NCBI GenBank assembly: GCA_021186555.1
Contig: JAJKFL010000012.1
Coordinates: 2,207,244 to 2,271,243, forward strand
Direction: 5' to 3'
Length of the DNA stretch: 64,000 nucleotides
DNA from: Reticulitermes speratus
Lineage: Eukaryota > Arthropoda > Insecta > Blattodea > Rhinotermitidae
The notes beneath the pieces were generated by a model that did no database searches, was not told where the DNA came from, and worked only from the letters and a program-made list of their open reading frames with translations. Positions 11,905-24,534 of the stretch are shown here, one piece after another (positions within the stretch are counted from its first letter, which is position 1; each line of letters starts with the position of its first letter). Made by a program: the position numbers and the translations under genes.

Positions 11905-13475
11905 CTTGCATGCCTTACATTAAACAACAGAAGAGTTTGTGTTTGCATGAAAGCCTGTGCACAGTGCAGTAAAAAAGTTGTTTTGGCCTAGAACACACCT
12001 TGTGCTCCTTCCACTGTGTCCCCAGCCGCATCCCCTCAAGCCCACAATTACAGCCGCTGTGTGCAGTCTACGAAGGAGTCTGGAGTACAGGTATGTGTGA
12101 CAATTACCACTGTCCTGTCCTGTTTCATTTGATAAGCTGTGTGTCATCCATGGGGGTGTAATGACACCTGTGGACGTAACTTAACAATGACAATTGCTTA
12201 GTGTTCTCCCAGAGTGCAGGGAATATTTACTGGGGTGTCACTGAAATGACTTGGAATTTGTTGGCACTGTAAGTGACTGCCAGATATGTATGTTTTATAC
12301 TCTTAATGACAGAAATCTACATGTGTAGTAAATATTATTAGTGCAACTGACATTTTGAGTCATTTCTGAATATTACAAGTTCATCAACAGAATAAAATGA
12401 GATTTGTATGCAATTATTTGCTTAATGCCGATTTATATTAGGCTTGTGATGCCAGCTTGAGATGTTAGCAGTTGATTTATGTAGACTATTTATTGTACTA
12501 ATACTATGTACAGCTTGATTTTTTTTTAACTTTTCTTGGTTATTAACAGTGAAATTCAGTAGTGAAATGTTTACTTGCATGAGAGATGCATAATCTGTAC
12601 TGTCTTAGAGGCCTGTACATGAATTTCTGTTTTTCACCTAGCATAATTGTAACAACTCCTTTTAGTGTAAATATCTTGCTACTGTAAGAAGAAATGCATG
12701 AAGAAAAGTATTCCATATTCCATTATAGAGTGAAAATAGGCCAAATTATTTGAGAGTGTCAATGTTTACTGATGTGAAACACAGATCTAACTACATAACA
12801 AGCTCCACAAAATTTTGGAATCATTTGATCAGTGTGACTGTTTGAATTCTGGTGGTTATGAATTTGTAAACCAAGGACTTTTGATTTCATATATACTTCT
12901 GTATATTTTTCATTCTAGCCAATACTTTATGGATATTGTGGAGAATTATTTGTTACAAATTTCATATTTCTTTATGTATCAGGACCAATTTAATTGGCAG
13001 TAATACCATCTACTTATACGAGACAAATCTCTTTGTGAAACTGAAGGGAATTCAACATTTTGACTGGAAATTGAGACACTAGAGTCATCAGTGAATATTA
13101 TTTCTCTTGATAACGTATATAATCTTGGAGGAAGGTGTTTTATGTACATGATGAAAAGTAAGGGTCCTAGAATTGACCCTTGGAGTACTCCCATGTTTTA
13201 TTCTTTTTGAGTCTGAGCAAAAATCCTGAGCGTCATTAGGTGCTTTCATTTCAGCTTTTCATTTCCTCTTAGATAGTATCTCAACAAGTTTTCACCAGTT
13301 CTTTGAATGTCATAAATACAGAAAAACCCCGATTTAATGTTCCCGCATTTAGTGAAATCCCAGATTTAGTGATTATTTTTTCATGTCCCGACAATAGCTC
13401 CATTTTAATTGAAAACCTCGATTTAGTGAAATATATTCTAATTCCTCGGCAGTTCATTAAATAATGGTTTTACTG
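10445..13475 (+). repeat. Outer segment of left arm of large inverted duplication
   Basis: This segment matches the reverse complement of 40865-44950 in order. Anchors are 10490-10620 with 44890-44760, 11920-12150 with 43300-43070, 12815-12960 with 42411-42265, and 13000-13475 with 41540-40865. By eye the match is about 90 percent at the outer end and about 98 percent at 11.9-13.0 kb. Apart from the nested LINE and MITE no gene is recognised; ORFs here are short. A (GTA)6-type run lies near 11880-11905. Confidence 0.8.
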
Positions 13476-13690
13476 TATGTATTTAGCTAGGAAGATTGCA
13501 TGATTTACGAAATCAGAAACACCTTGGTGAAATTGCAGAAATATCTCCCAACATGCCTTTTTTGGTTAAGACTTGAATACATTATTTGTTAGCTAGTAAG
13601 CAGCATTTTCAGCAGATATGCCTTTCCTGAAGCCACATTGTTCTGCATTTCAGCAGTCCTCCGAAGAGCAACATTAAGAATGCTAGTCAC
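12975..13690 (-). mobile_element. LINE reverse transcriptase fragment (minus)
   Basis: Minus-strand reading gives a decayed RT block with ENAAY..LTNNV-like sequence near 13620-13540. A YGI/DIQRTGENLLRYYL segment is near 13300-13260. Then MGVLQGSILGPLLF starts at 13194, and FTDDSSVSIS stands where the YADD motif is expected. The MITE at 13319-13475 splits it. The part up to about 13475 is mirrored in the right arm at 41050-41545, so it predates the duplication. Confidence 0.75.
13319..13475. mobile_element. Pogo/Tigger-like MITE
   Basis: The ends read CAGAAAAACCCCGATTTAA and, on the other strand, CAGTAAAACCATTATTTAA, and are flanked by TA on both sides. Length is about 157 bp with no ORF. CAGTnnAACC-type ends with TA targets fit pogo/Tigger MITEs. 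A mirrored copy is at 40865-41043. Confidence 0.55.
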
Positions 13691-15180
13691 TCCACTGAGG
13701 GACTATATTCATGAGGAATTCACTGAACATAATGGGAACAGTACACCAGCAACACATTCTGCTAATCAGTTTCATGAAAACTTATCATCTACAGGCATAG
13801 CAGCCGTCAAGTTTGCCGAGTCTAGTAATTAGGAGTCGGACGCCTATGTTTAACTGCGCACATGTTGGAAGTATCATTGCGAAGCACGCAAATACAAACC
13901 AGCATCCCTCCAACAGTCATCCACATTGCAATACAGTGGACCCTGTGAGATGGATTATTTGTACATATGTGCTAAGACTGAGTTGGAACTGGCAAGGACG
14001 CAGCACCACAGACGGCACACAGGTAACACTGCTGTTCAGAATGGCCGTACACATGCAATGTTTTATGCTGTTGCATGTATCACGTACATGGGATATGTAA
14101 GAGGTAAGAACTTAATTCTTCTTGTTTCATTTTGTCATAAGTCAAAGCAAGACCTCTCATTTTATTACAAAATTGTTAGTATGATGTTCATTGTAAAGTG
14201 TAACAGAAACCCTCAAAGGCGGTGTATGTAATCGGAGACGTCATTGTAGTTTGCGTTTTTGCTGCTTACGTCATGTGTATACATATGCAGGAACTGATGA
14301 AAAGACAGTGTTACGCAGTGCAGTCTTGAGCTTAGCAGTTAGATAGTTAGCGTGGTAAATCAATGTTTGTAATGTTGCAGGAATTCCGAACAACACAGGA
14401 TTAAAAATGGATGAGTACAGGTGCCTCACCAGCAACGACTCAGTGTTTAGTGGGACTGCTTGACCAGCAGTCACTTGACGATGGGACTGACAGGTTGTCC
14501 TGAAATGTCAGTATGGAATTACCATTCTGTGCAACATAAAATCCCGGAAGAGCATATCTGAGTGAGTAATTTTTGAACATTACAAATTCCTCAACAGAAG
14601 AAGAGGAGTTTCCATTTAAGTATGTGTTTAATGCTGATTTAAGTTAGACATTTTCATTTTTCAGTCTTAATTTTCATAGTAAACTGTTGAATATTTTGAG
14701 GCCAGCTCATTTGGTCTGAAGATGATCACTATATCTTCTATTGAGGCTATGTACAGCTGAATTTGTTTCCAATCTTTCGTGTTGTATTTACAGTGAGGTT
14801 CGGTAGCGAAACGGGTAATTACACGGGATAGGCAAGATTATAATTCTCTGAACAGGTGTCTGTGTGGGGTTGTAAGTTTTCAACATACCATAATTGTAAG
14901 TTTTCTTTTGTAGAGGGAATATCTTGTTACTTTGAGAAGAATTACCTCAAAAGGTTAATGCACGTCATTCTAGAGTGAAAATACACAAAATGAATTGTAT
15001 GGCAGATGTCGGAAATGTTGCTAATGTGAAACAGAGACGTGACTACATAAAATTAGCTTACCGCATCAGAACATACGTGCTGTTCATCACTGGTTTGATA
15101 AGTGAACCGCATGTGGCTAGCTCAATTTGTTTGCGAGCCACAATTTTTCAAAACCCCAAAGGGACTTTGTGGACACACTG
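13691..15180. other. Diverged cassette-like sequence, no gene recognised
   Basis: The stretch 14560-15060 is a diverged direct copy of 12360-12800. Both contain the order CAACAGAA, TGCTGATTT/TGCCGATTT, TTTACAGTGA and AGAGTGAAAATA. The remainder has overlapping ORFs of up to about 100 codons that are not conserved in other copies, so I do not call a gene. Confidence 0.45.
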
Positions 15181-16935
15181 AATTTCTGGGTTGATGGCAG
15201 CACACTTGAGTGTAGTTAATTTTACTCATTTAGTTTTATATCATTTGATACCTGCTGTTAGTTCCTCTTGGTGTTCTTCAGTATGTTCAGTGGTATTGAG
15301 GGTTGCTACAGTTAATGTTTTGAGGTGTGTAAACTTTTGCTCCAGGAAATTATAGCTCGTGCCCAGTTTTGAAAACTGTTCTCTTGTAATGTATGGTAGG
15401 TTGCTCACCCTGGGCTCGAGTCCTTCATAAAGGACTGCCTACCATCACTGGTTGCTTTGCTGAATTTCTGTATATGGTTTTGAGTAATGTGCCTTCTTGA
15501 GGTTTCTTTAATACAGATTTTGAATTTGATATAAATGTAAACAGTGCCCAAGAATGTCTGTAAAACTAAACATAATTGTTATTGAAGCACAGTGATCCTA
15601 TTGTCATATAAAGAACAATGGTATGTAGTCATAGTCGTCATGACTGAAATTTTGGACATGACTAGCATTCTTGGTCTTCAGACAGGGATTGAGAGTAGCT
15701 CTTTCTAAGTGGCCTGCCTGCATAGGTTTTCCCCTCACATGAAGGGAATGGAATTTGAAGGAGGCAGATGAAGTGTGTGAAATGTTGTGGGCTTTAAAGT
15801 GGAATGGTGTACAATGTCCAAGATTTCAGGTATGATAACGAAACCATAATCCGCTTTGATTATTATGTTTATTAATTTTTCATAATGAAATGTTATGTTT
15901 TGTTGACAGTGTTGGAGAGATGGATGAAGGCTTGATGTGGATGCAGCAGCCAGCATCATAGAAGGCTGACGTGCAAATCCTGTGTCATGCACCATTGCTT
16001 TTGAACCTTTTCCAGCTTGTGCAAATGAACCATCTGCATCTCCAACTGATTTTTCTCCACCTGGAATTTCCCTTTGTTGTTTGAGCATTTTTTTTAAGGG
16101 AAAGGGCTTAGTAGTCATTTAAACAAATTGAGTTCCAAGTTTTACATCAGGATCAACATGTTACTGTAGAAGTTGGTATGTGTAGCGCCTCTGATTAGGT
16201 TATCGAAAGACCTGCTACAGTAACCAAAGTTGAGGTGTTTAATGAGCATTTTGTGGTGTCGTGGGCCTTTGTGGGTTCAAAATAATGCTTCCGAGGATGA
16301 TGTATATGCAAGTTGCCATCGTCCAACACTCGGTAATGTTTGTCTGCGCACCTCACCTGCCTACTGAAAAGATGAACTGTGTGGATAAAACCCTGCGTCT
16401 TGAAGTGGGTATGTGAGATATGCAGATGCTTTCCGAGGTTCTTGTTTTGTGTAGTTGCCATAGTGCTGATAGACTGTTATTTTTGGCATACGCACCTGAA
16501 ATGCCTAGAAAGTAAATGTGTTGTTGGGACATGTGGTCTGTCACCTCAGTTGGTAGCTTGGTCGCAGGTGGGGAGCTATGCCTTTGGGGCTCTGGGGTTC
16601 GTGGTGTGATTTTGGGGCTGGGACTTGGATATCTCAGTGACAGTTTATGCAATTGTGTTGGCATGTGGCAGAGAATTGTTTAGTGGAAAATTGACTTTCC
16701 TGAGAGACGTGTATTCTCGTTTCTCCACCCCGTCCCCAGACCCATCCCAGCGTATAAGCATGCAGCTCTTCATTCGAGCGCAGTGTAGAAAATCTCGATG
16801 CTGAAGGTAGGTAATGCGTGAAAATTCTTTTCTTTTAGCACAGGGCTGCGTTTGCCTTAACATACTTCATGTGTGATTTATTGGCATGTGTGGAGAATTG
16901 TCTAATAATATATCCTTCTTTATCTCTGGCACTAC
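15181..16935 (+). repeat. Tandem cassette, copy 1
   Basis: About 1.75 kb repeated directly at 17687-19495 with about 97 percent identity by eye. It is also mirrored, at lower identity, at about 38300-40450. It contains no supported gene. A minus-strand ORF of 127 codons (16118-15735) is interrupted in copy 2. The inner part 16350-16500 corresponds to the unit amplified as 129-bp repeats in the right arm. Confidence 0.8.
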
Positions 16936-17686
16936 AACCTGTTGCGGCACCTTATGATTTTGCTCCACATATCTCTATCCTTCTTGTTCTTGCAACATCC
17001 TGTCTCTTGTGGAGTTTTTGAGTTCTTTTAGTGCAGCATGTAGGCATTTATGTTAGGTGTTCCTTTCCTCCTGCTGCGTTTTGGTTTTGAGAGGTTTTAT
17101 GATGTTGGAATATGCATTATCCTCCATCTATGCTGTGTGTTTTAGGTATTTCAGTCTAGGTGTTCTAATCACTTGTGCAAGCTGTGCTAGACTGTTTGTT
17201 TCTATTATACATTTCAACATTATTCTATTCCGCATACATTTGAGGACTGTAGAAATAAAGTACTGAGGGAAGTGAAACATACTGTTTGCAGTAAAGTAGT
17301 TTTTCTGAATGTAACTTATCCCCATTGTGTTTACAATATCAGAAGAATAATGTCATTGTGTTCCTTGTGAAAACAACTTTATTCTTGAAGGTTAAGAATA
17401 GCTAATGTTTTGGCCAGCTAAAGTAGCCATCATCAGGCTGAACAAGAAGAAAATAAAAATTCCATGGTTTGCGATCTCAAAATTGCAAAGTTTATATTGT
17501 GTGTATAAACATGTAAAGAATACATAGCCTCAGACACAATAATGTTTAAAGTTAAAGTTGTTTTTTAGTAGATGATAGCTGTGTGTTGAATATAATGAAA
17601 CGTAGTATGTCTAATAATTAAATTGAGAGCAGCGAGGGCAAGGTTACAGGGGGGGATGGTTTGTAAGTACTCGTTTGAAGCGTTGT
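16936..17686. other. Spacer between cassettes with a degraded PLE/hammerhead-like remnant
   Basis: The part 17365-17520 is mirrored at 40640-40490. On the minus strand CTGATGA (17430-17436) is followed by a GGC...GCC stem and then AAAA in place of GAAA, so it looks like a hammerhead motif that has lost an invariant base. The remainder resembles the segment after copy 2 (19500-19760). Confidence 0.4.
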
Positions 17687-19495
17687 ATTTCTGGCTTGAT
17701 GGCAGCACACTTGAGTGTAGTTGATTTTACTCATTTAGTTTTATATCATTTGATACCTGCTGTTAGTTCCTCTTGGTGTTCTTCAGTATGTTCAGTGGTA
17801 TTGAGGGTTGCTACAATTAATGTTTTGAGGTGTGTAAAATTTTGCTCCTAAAAATTATAGCTCTGTGCCCAGTTTTGAAACCCATTCTCTTGTAATGTAT
17901 GCTATGTATGTGTTAGGTTGCTTACCCTGGGCTAGAGTCCTTCATAAAGAACTGCCTACCATCACTGGTTCCTTTGCTGAATTTCTGTACATGGTTTTGA
18001 GTAATGTGCCTTCTTGAGGTTTCTTTAATATAGATTTTGAATTTTGTTGTAGTTTCAATTTGATATAAATGTAAACAGTGCCCAAGAATGTCTGTAAAAC
18101 TAAACATAATTGTTATTGAAGCACAGTGATCCTATTGTCCTATAAAGAACAATGGTATGCAGTCATAGTGGTCATGACTGAAATTTTGGACATGACTAGC
18201 ATTCTTGATCTTCAGACAGGGATTGAGAATAGCTCTTTCTAAGTGGCCTGCCTGCATAGGTTTTCCCCTCGCACGAAGGGAATGGAATTTGAAGGAGGCA
18301 GATGAAGTGTGTGAAATGTTGTGGGCTTTAAAGTGGAATGGTGTACAATGTCCAAGATTTCAGGTATGATAACGAAACCATAATCCGCTTTGATTATTAT
18401 GTTTATTAATTTTTCATAATTGAAATGTTATATTTTGTTGACAGTCTTGGAGAGATGGATGAAGGCTTGATGTGGATGCAGCAGCCAGCATCATAGAAGG
18501 CTGACGTGCAAATCCTGTGTCATGCACCATTGCTTTTGAACCTTTTCCAGCTTGTGCAAATGAACCATCTGCATCTCCAACTGATTTTTCTCCACCTGGA
18601 ATTTCCCTTTGTTGTTTGAGCATTTTTTTTAAGGGAAAGGGCTTAGTAGTCGTTTAAACAAATTGAGTTCCAAGTTTTACATCAGGATCAACATGTGACT
18701 GTAGAAGTTGGTATGTGTAGCGCCTCTGATTAGGTTATCGAAAGACCTGCTACAGTAACCAAAGTTGAGGTGTTTAATGAGCATTTTGTGGTGTCGTGGG
18801 CCTTTGTGGGTTCAAAATAATGCTTCCGAGGATGATGTATATGCAAGTTGCCATCGTCCAACACTCGGTAATGTTTGTCTGCGCACCTCACCTGCCTACT
18901 GAAAAGATGAACTGTGTGGATAAAACCCTGCGTCTTGAAGTGGGTATGTGAGATATGCAGATGCTTTCCGAGGTTCGTGTTTTGTGTAGTTGCCATAGTG
19001 CTGATAGACTGTTATTTTTGGCATACGCACCTGAAATGCCTAGAAAGTAAATGTGTTGTTGGGACATGTGGACTGTCACCTCAGTTGGTAGCTTGGTCGC
19101 AGGTGATGAGCTATGCCTTTGGGGCTGTGGGGTTCGTGGTGTGATTTTGGGGCTGGGACTTGGATATCTCATTGACAGTTTATGTAATTGTGTTTGGCAT
19201 GTGGCATAGAATTGTTTTGAAATTGGTTAGGGGAATGTTGACTTTCCTTAGAGACATGTATTCTCGTTTCTCCATCCCGTTCCCAGACCCATCCCAGCTT
19301 ATAAACGTGCAGCTCTTCATCGGGCGCAGTGTAGAAAATGTCCACGCTGAAGGTAGGTAATGCATGAAAATTCTTTGCTTTTAGCACTGTGCTGCGTTTG
19401 CCTTAACATACTTCATGTGTGATTTGTTGGCATGTGTGGAGAATTGTCTAACAGTAGATCCTTCTTTATCTCTAACACTACAACCTCTTGCGGTT
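17687..19495 (+). repeat. Tandem cassette, copy 2
   Basis: Direct copy of 15181-16935, offset by about 2.5 kb. Similarity ends near 19495, just after a shared CTTCTTTATCTCT segment. A donor-like GAAG|GTAGGT occurs at the same place in both copies (near 16806 and 19352). Confidence 0.8.
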
Positions 19496-22160
19496 TCATC
19501 CCTTTAGCCCTTTATCCTTTTATCCCTTATGGTTTTGTGTTTTGTGGTTTTTAAGTATAGAATTTATCCCCTATAGTTTGGGTCTTCTTTCTTTCTACTG
19601 CCTTATGGCTGGGAGGGCTTTATCTGCCTGTAAGGTGCATTATCCTCCTTTTTCACTATATGGCTCAGCCATTTCAGTCTAGCAGTTTTAATCAGTCTTG
19701 TTATTCTAGACTTTGTTGCATAAAATATGCATTTCAACACTGTATATTATTCGCCATAACCCACTGACGTAGCTTGAACCATTAATCCAGCACAAGGGTT
19801 ATGATTGTAGGATTGACCATGACACATGGCACTCAGAAATCAGAATTTGGATGGAAGTATCAAAGTGAAGTTGATCGTCTTATTTGTTGGCAGATTGCGG
19901 GGAGCGTGCTGGGGCAAGATGGAAGTGTCTCGACACCAGAGAGACGTTTGAACTTCTCATTTGTCGGAGGTAAGTGATATGTTTTGAACAGTGTAAGGCA
20001 TCGTGTCCATGGAGGCGAGGTTATAACTTCTTCTTACTGTCTTTGTGTGATGCTTATTCACTGTTGGACTATGTCTCAAGATGTGATGACTTACAAAATG
20101 AAGTGGTTCACTATGCAGCTAAATAACATTGGAGGCTTAAAAATTGTGGGAATGTAACGTACATACATGTAACATACATACATGTAACATACATACCCCC
20201 CCAGTATTTGTTACCTGCATGTGCCTTGTATTAAGGACTCTGCACTGTGAATACACCAGTTTGTTGGAGAAAAGCATTTACCATCTTGCAGATAGTTTTA
20301 CAGTTGACTGTTGAGAGAATTGTTACAAAGCACATTTCCCTCCACATGTCACGTGAGTGGCTATTCAGAACAGCTGATATCATTATCAGTTTTTATCTCA
20401 GTATTGAAAACATTTGTAATTACAATTGCTAGTAAGTTGCAAGCCATGTGTCTTGTGTCTGTGGCTCTATAGCCACATAAAATTGAACCATGTTCTGTGC
20501 CAGTGATGTTACAGTTACCAGGTATGCTGCACTGCAAGGTTCTAGTACTGAGCATGTGAAAATGCCAGCAGGAATGCATGCAAGGATATCTGCTCAACAG
20601 AATATTATTTTTTAAGGTAGATTTGTCCCATACTCTGCTAAAGAATTATTACAGTGGCATGTGGTAAAATTTATGCCTGAAATTTTGTTATGTTCCAATA
20701 TTCTGTGTGTACTTAAAGTACTTCACTTTTGTCCCACAGATGACGTGTCTTCTGTCGAGATTTTTAGTTCGGACTCCCTCGAGCATCCAGAGATTGAAAC
20801 TAGCTGTCTGTGAGTGGCTTGCAGTTTCACTGAGGAATCTGAAGCTGGAGGAGGCAGATTCAGCATCTGAGATGGAAACTTTTAATGTCTGACGTACAGT
20901 GTCCAAGATTTGAAGTATGAGGTTGGTAGTATAATACACATTAATGTGTATGTTCATTACGATTCTTGATTTCAGGCTTCTGCCACGATGTTGATGAAAT
21001 CTGTGTTCTTCTGAGTAATTACACGGCTTCTTGTAATTATTTACCAACGTTTCTGGGCAACGTGTAATTACCCAGAAGACCACAGATTTCATTACGATTC
21101 TTCTTCAGTTACCATAATGAAATGTTTCTGTCTTTTGACAGTCCTGGTGAGTTGGGGGAAGACTGGATAGCAATGCAGCAAGCAGCATTGGAGAAGGCAG
21201 ACATACTCGTACACATTCGTCATGTGAAGCAACTCTGCTTATGAACTGCTTCCTGACTGACTTAGTCCTGCACCCCTCCTCCTGCAGTGTTCCTTTGTCG
21301 TTTGATAGCATTTTAAGGAGAGAGACTTTTTATGCACTGAAACATATTCATTGCCAGATTTTACATCAACTGGTTTACATTAGAGTTGTTAGTGAGCAAT
21401 GAAAGTGCTTTAATTTTTACAAATATATGCAACATACACAATGACATCAAACGTTGAAGGACAAATTGAGATTTAGGCTGCATGTTATACGTCAATGTGT
21501 TGTGAATATTTATGTGCGCAGTGTGTGTAGTAGACATAAGGGAAGTTGGTGTGTGTTTACTAACTGGTGGGAGTGGGGTGGTGGTGGTTGTGGTTATATT
21601 TGGAGTGTGTGTGTTGTCATAAGGGACGTTGATGTGTGTTTACTAAATGGTGGTGGTGGTGTGATTATAATGGTTATGTGTGAAGTGTGTGTGTTGTAGT
21701 TATAGAGGGCGTTGGTACGTGCTTACTAACTGTAGCCATTGAACTAAGCTTGCAGCCTCAATCATAATGTTTGTCAGTTTGGTTTTGATACACAGTGCAG
21801 AGTGAAATTACGTAACTGTGTTGGCATTTGGCACATACTTGTTTCAAAATCGTTTGCTACGGGTGATTTTGGCACAAAACATGTATTTTGCCTTGTCCAC
21901 CATGTCCCCTGACCCATCCTGTGTGGTTCAGCAGACAGCGTTTCATTTGTGTGCCATGTAGAAGGGTCAGTGATGCAGCATCACGAAGGAGAAGACTAGA
22001 ATCTACAGCAACATGACTGCCACATACAACAAGCACAATAGGAAGAGTAACAACAGTAACAGAAGGAGAAAATAATATATATGATTTTGTCAGTATTTAC
22101 TTGTAGAATGACCTTCTTACCAGTAATTAATAAAGCCTCTGTCTAGTTCTGTATTGTGTG
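19496..22160 (+). repeat. Third, diverged cassette with exon-like segments
   Basis: Landmarks of copies 1 and 2 recur here in order, much diverged. One is the segment around 20745-20910 and another the TTGACAG... segment at 21138-21330. A third lies near 21895-21960 (GACCCATCC...). Two exon-like pieces, 19875-19969 and 20740-20810, would splice in phase (see findings). An AATAAA lies near 22125. The part 20400-20500 is mirrored at 35340-35285. Confidence 0.45.
21515..21760. repeat. Imperfect ~85-bp tandem repeat, three units
   Basis: Three G/T-rich units share GTGTGTGTAGT/TTGT, GGGACGTT/GGAAGTT and TGTTTACTAACTGG. GGT-rich runs vary in length between the units. Confidence 0.7.
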
Positions 22161-22574
22161 CGTGCGCCCAGTGGAAGAGCATAGGCCACTGTTGTATGAT
22201 TACTGTAGTTTCTCTTGGTTTGCTTGTACCTCTCTGATGGCATATTGTGAAGCAAAGTTTAACTATCTACATGACAGAATATGAATGTAAATATTTTTCA
22301 TACAGTCTATTTACAAGCAATGTACAGTATAACATAATAGAAGATGAAAAGCTATTCCATATATGTGATATGTGTAGCAATGCTTAATGTGCTGCCTCCA
22401 AAGTCTTAGGAGGGACGTGGAGTATTCTGCGATAGTACAAGGACTGTTTAATGTATGTCCTTACGAAGCTAATGAATTTCAGTCGAGTTGATTTCAACAA
22501 CAGAATAGGAGTGACATAAGATTGTATTTTTACCGCAGGCTTGTTGAAAATAAAATGTAAAGCCTAGAACATGT

Positions 22575-22915
22575 AACTCCATGGAGCTCAGTCCTTCCTG
22601 AGAGGATATCAGTTCCTTAGCTAGTCAAGAAATTCCCCTCATTTTATGAAATCCGAAGTTCCACTACTGCATCCACAAGAGCCTGCACCTGTCCCTGTCC
22701 TGAGCCAGATCAATCCAGTCCATGTCTCCTCATCCCTGTTCTTGCAGATCCATTTTAATATTATCCTCCCATCTATGCCCATGTCTTAGAAGTGGTCTCC
22801 TTCCCTTGGGGTCTCCCCACCAAAACCCTGTATGCACCTCTCCTCTCCCCCACTTATGTCACATGCCCCCCCCCCCCCAATCTCATTCTTGATCACCCAA
22901 ATAATATTTGGATGC
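22575..22915 (-). mobile_element. LINE 3' end (minus)
   Basis: The reverse complement carries the same C-terminal tail as at 8344 and 24640, with an RDRDRW-like segment followed by AAT(T/C)TCTTGACTAGCT and a CTCCATGGAGTT terminus. A run of 14 C bases lies at about 22866-22879. It is 5'-truncated and decayed. Confidence 0.7.
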
Positions 22916-23594
22916 TTAAAGAACTCTGTGTGTGTTCAGTAATTACTTTTGAGAAGATGTAAAATTTTGTTATGAGGTCTTGTATATTTTTAAATTTGGT
23001 CTTGCTCAGGAGGTAATAGTTGCTTGGGAAGGACTGCAATAGGATTCATATCATTTCCCCTCTGAAGGAACCTTGAATTTCTTCATATGCGCTGTGTTTG
23101 GGCGCAAGTGACAGTTGAAAGTCCTTCAACTGAGTTCTGGGAACAGTTATGTAGTTTTATCAGTATTTACTTGTAGAGCGACCTCCTTACCAGTAATTAA
23201 TAAAGCCTCTGTATTGTGTGCAGGTGCCCTGTGAACTATCAGCAATGGTCACTGGGTGATGTGTGAGATTGCTTTTGTTTTGTGCTGGTTTGCTTGTTCT
23301 GAAGTAAGGTTATAGTATCTGCTGGACAGGTTATGAATATATATGTATATATATATGTTGTCATATTGTCTATTTACAAGAACTATACATGAAAGATATA
23401 CAAGATATCAGTAGCAATCCTTGCTGTGCATATAACTGCATAATTGAAGAAGCTATTTTCAGACAGGAGCCGGCACATGACTATACGAGAAATGTTACAA
23501 ACATTAGGCATTTCATAGACAATGTTTTTCACCAAGTAAATGCACTTGTTATAAAAACACTAAAATATTCTAATTATTCTGTATGTAAATAGTG
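22916..23594. other. Inner part of left arm, no gene recognised
   Basis: The 23160-23220 segment (ACTTGTAGAG..., then AATTAATAAAGCC) repeats 22100-22150 and is mirrored at about 29220-29160. Just outside the next element, 23515-23547 is an inverted match to 23757-23788. Confidence 0.5.
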
Positions 23595-23744
23595 ACTGAA
23601 AAGATGCACGGTGATTACAGAATAAAGTACATCGATGCCAAACAGGCAAAATTGATACGCAATTACAGGAACATCAAAGAAAAACTGCAAAGGACTAACG
23701 CGTCGATTTGGTCTAATAAGGTTTATAAAGCAGAACAACTACAG
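23595..23744 (+). mobile_element. 150-bp Penelope-like element fragment
   Basis: The insertion is flanked by a perfect 15-bp direct repeat, TGTATGTAAATAGTG, at 23580-23594 and 23745-23759. An ATG ten bases in reads MHGDYRIKYIDAKQAKLIRN and continues with NIKEKL and TNASIW. The 41.6-42.2 kb insertion has the matching pattern MHGELRLK, AKQAEL, NIKTKL and NAAIW. This is the start of a PLE ORF; no RT or GIY-YIG domain is present. Confidence 0.75.
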
Positions 23745-24534
23745 TGTATGTAAATAGTGCATTTAGTTGGTGAAAAACATTGTCTATATTCGAAAAATGC
23801 ACAGTGAAAATAGAATAAAATTAGGCATTTCAGTTGACATGATTTCATTAACAGAATAGAAGTGATGTAAGAGCTTCTATTTTAATGGTGTATTTGTATA
23901 TGTATTTATTTCACGTTCAGTAAGTCACAGAGGGCGCAGCACAACACCATGAGATACAGAACTTGTTATGAAAGTGTTAAGCTTCAAAGATGTAAGATTA
24001 GAATTTTTGATGTTTGAATTCCAAAAAAATTGATTTGTTGAGTCTGCCAAAGTATGTACTTTACTTTCAATGTCAGGTAGGACCAGTTTTTACCATTTTA
24101 CCGGTACATGTTCATATTGACTGATGTGCATTGTTTATCTCATACTATTTACTCTGTATACGTAACACTGTATTTTCGTGTGAATTAGTGTGGACAGTAA
24201 AAATATTTACCATCTTTCCTGCTCCCCCAACCCCTCCTTCACATTTTTTTCTACTTTGTTTTGCATTGAATTTGTAGGAAATGTACCGAAATTTTGCAGT
24301 TCTATGAATGGGTAGAGCTCGTTTCTTCATATATGTGTAACCTGTGTTCAGACATTTTTGCTCTGTGTCTCAACAATGTATGTCATTCGCTTCTCCTTAA
24401 TGTGGGCGTCATTGTGCGTTTTTGACACTTCGTAACTTGCAAGGATCCTGTGTGAGCCATTGCATCAGCTTCATATTATTATGTATGAACATCTCTGTTG
24501 TACACTGCTGTTTGCCAGTAGATGACTTGTGTTC
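23745..24534. other. Inner left arm, mirrored at about 28.6-28.8 kb
   Basis: The reverse complement of about 23830-24170 aligns with 28600-28790. No gene is recognised. A second ATGCACAG (23797) reads MHSENRIK, resembling the PLE start, and may be another small remnant. Confidence 0.45.

Noticed and set aside
15735-16118. 127-codon minus-strand ORF in cassette 1 as a possible gene
   Set aside because: The frame is cut short in cassette 2, and in the third cassette it is shifted over part of its length, so there is no sign of coding constraint.
16195-16664. Cassette ORFs with Cys and His spaced loosely like zinc fingers
   Set aside because: Spacing does not fit C2H2 modules in any one frame and the amplified 129-bp units contain stops; at most an ancient relic.
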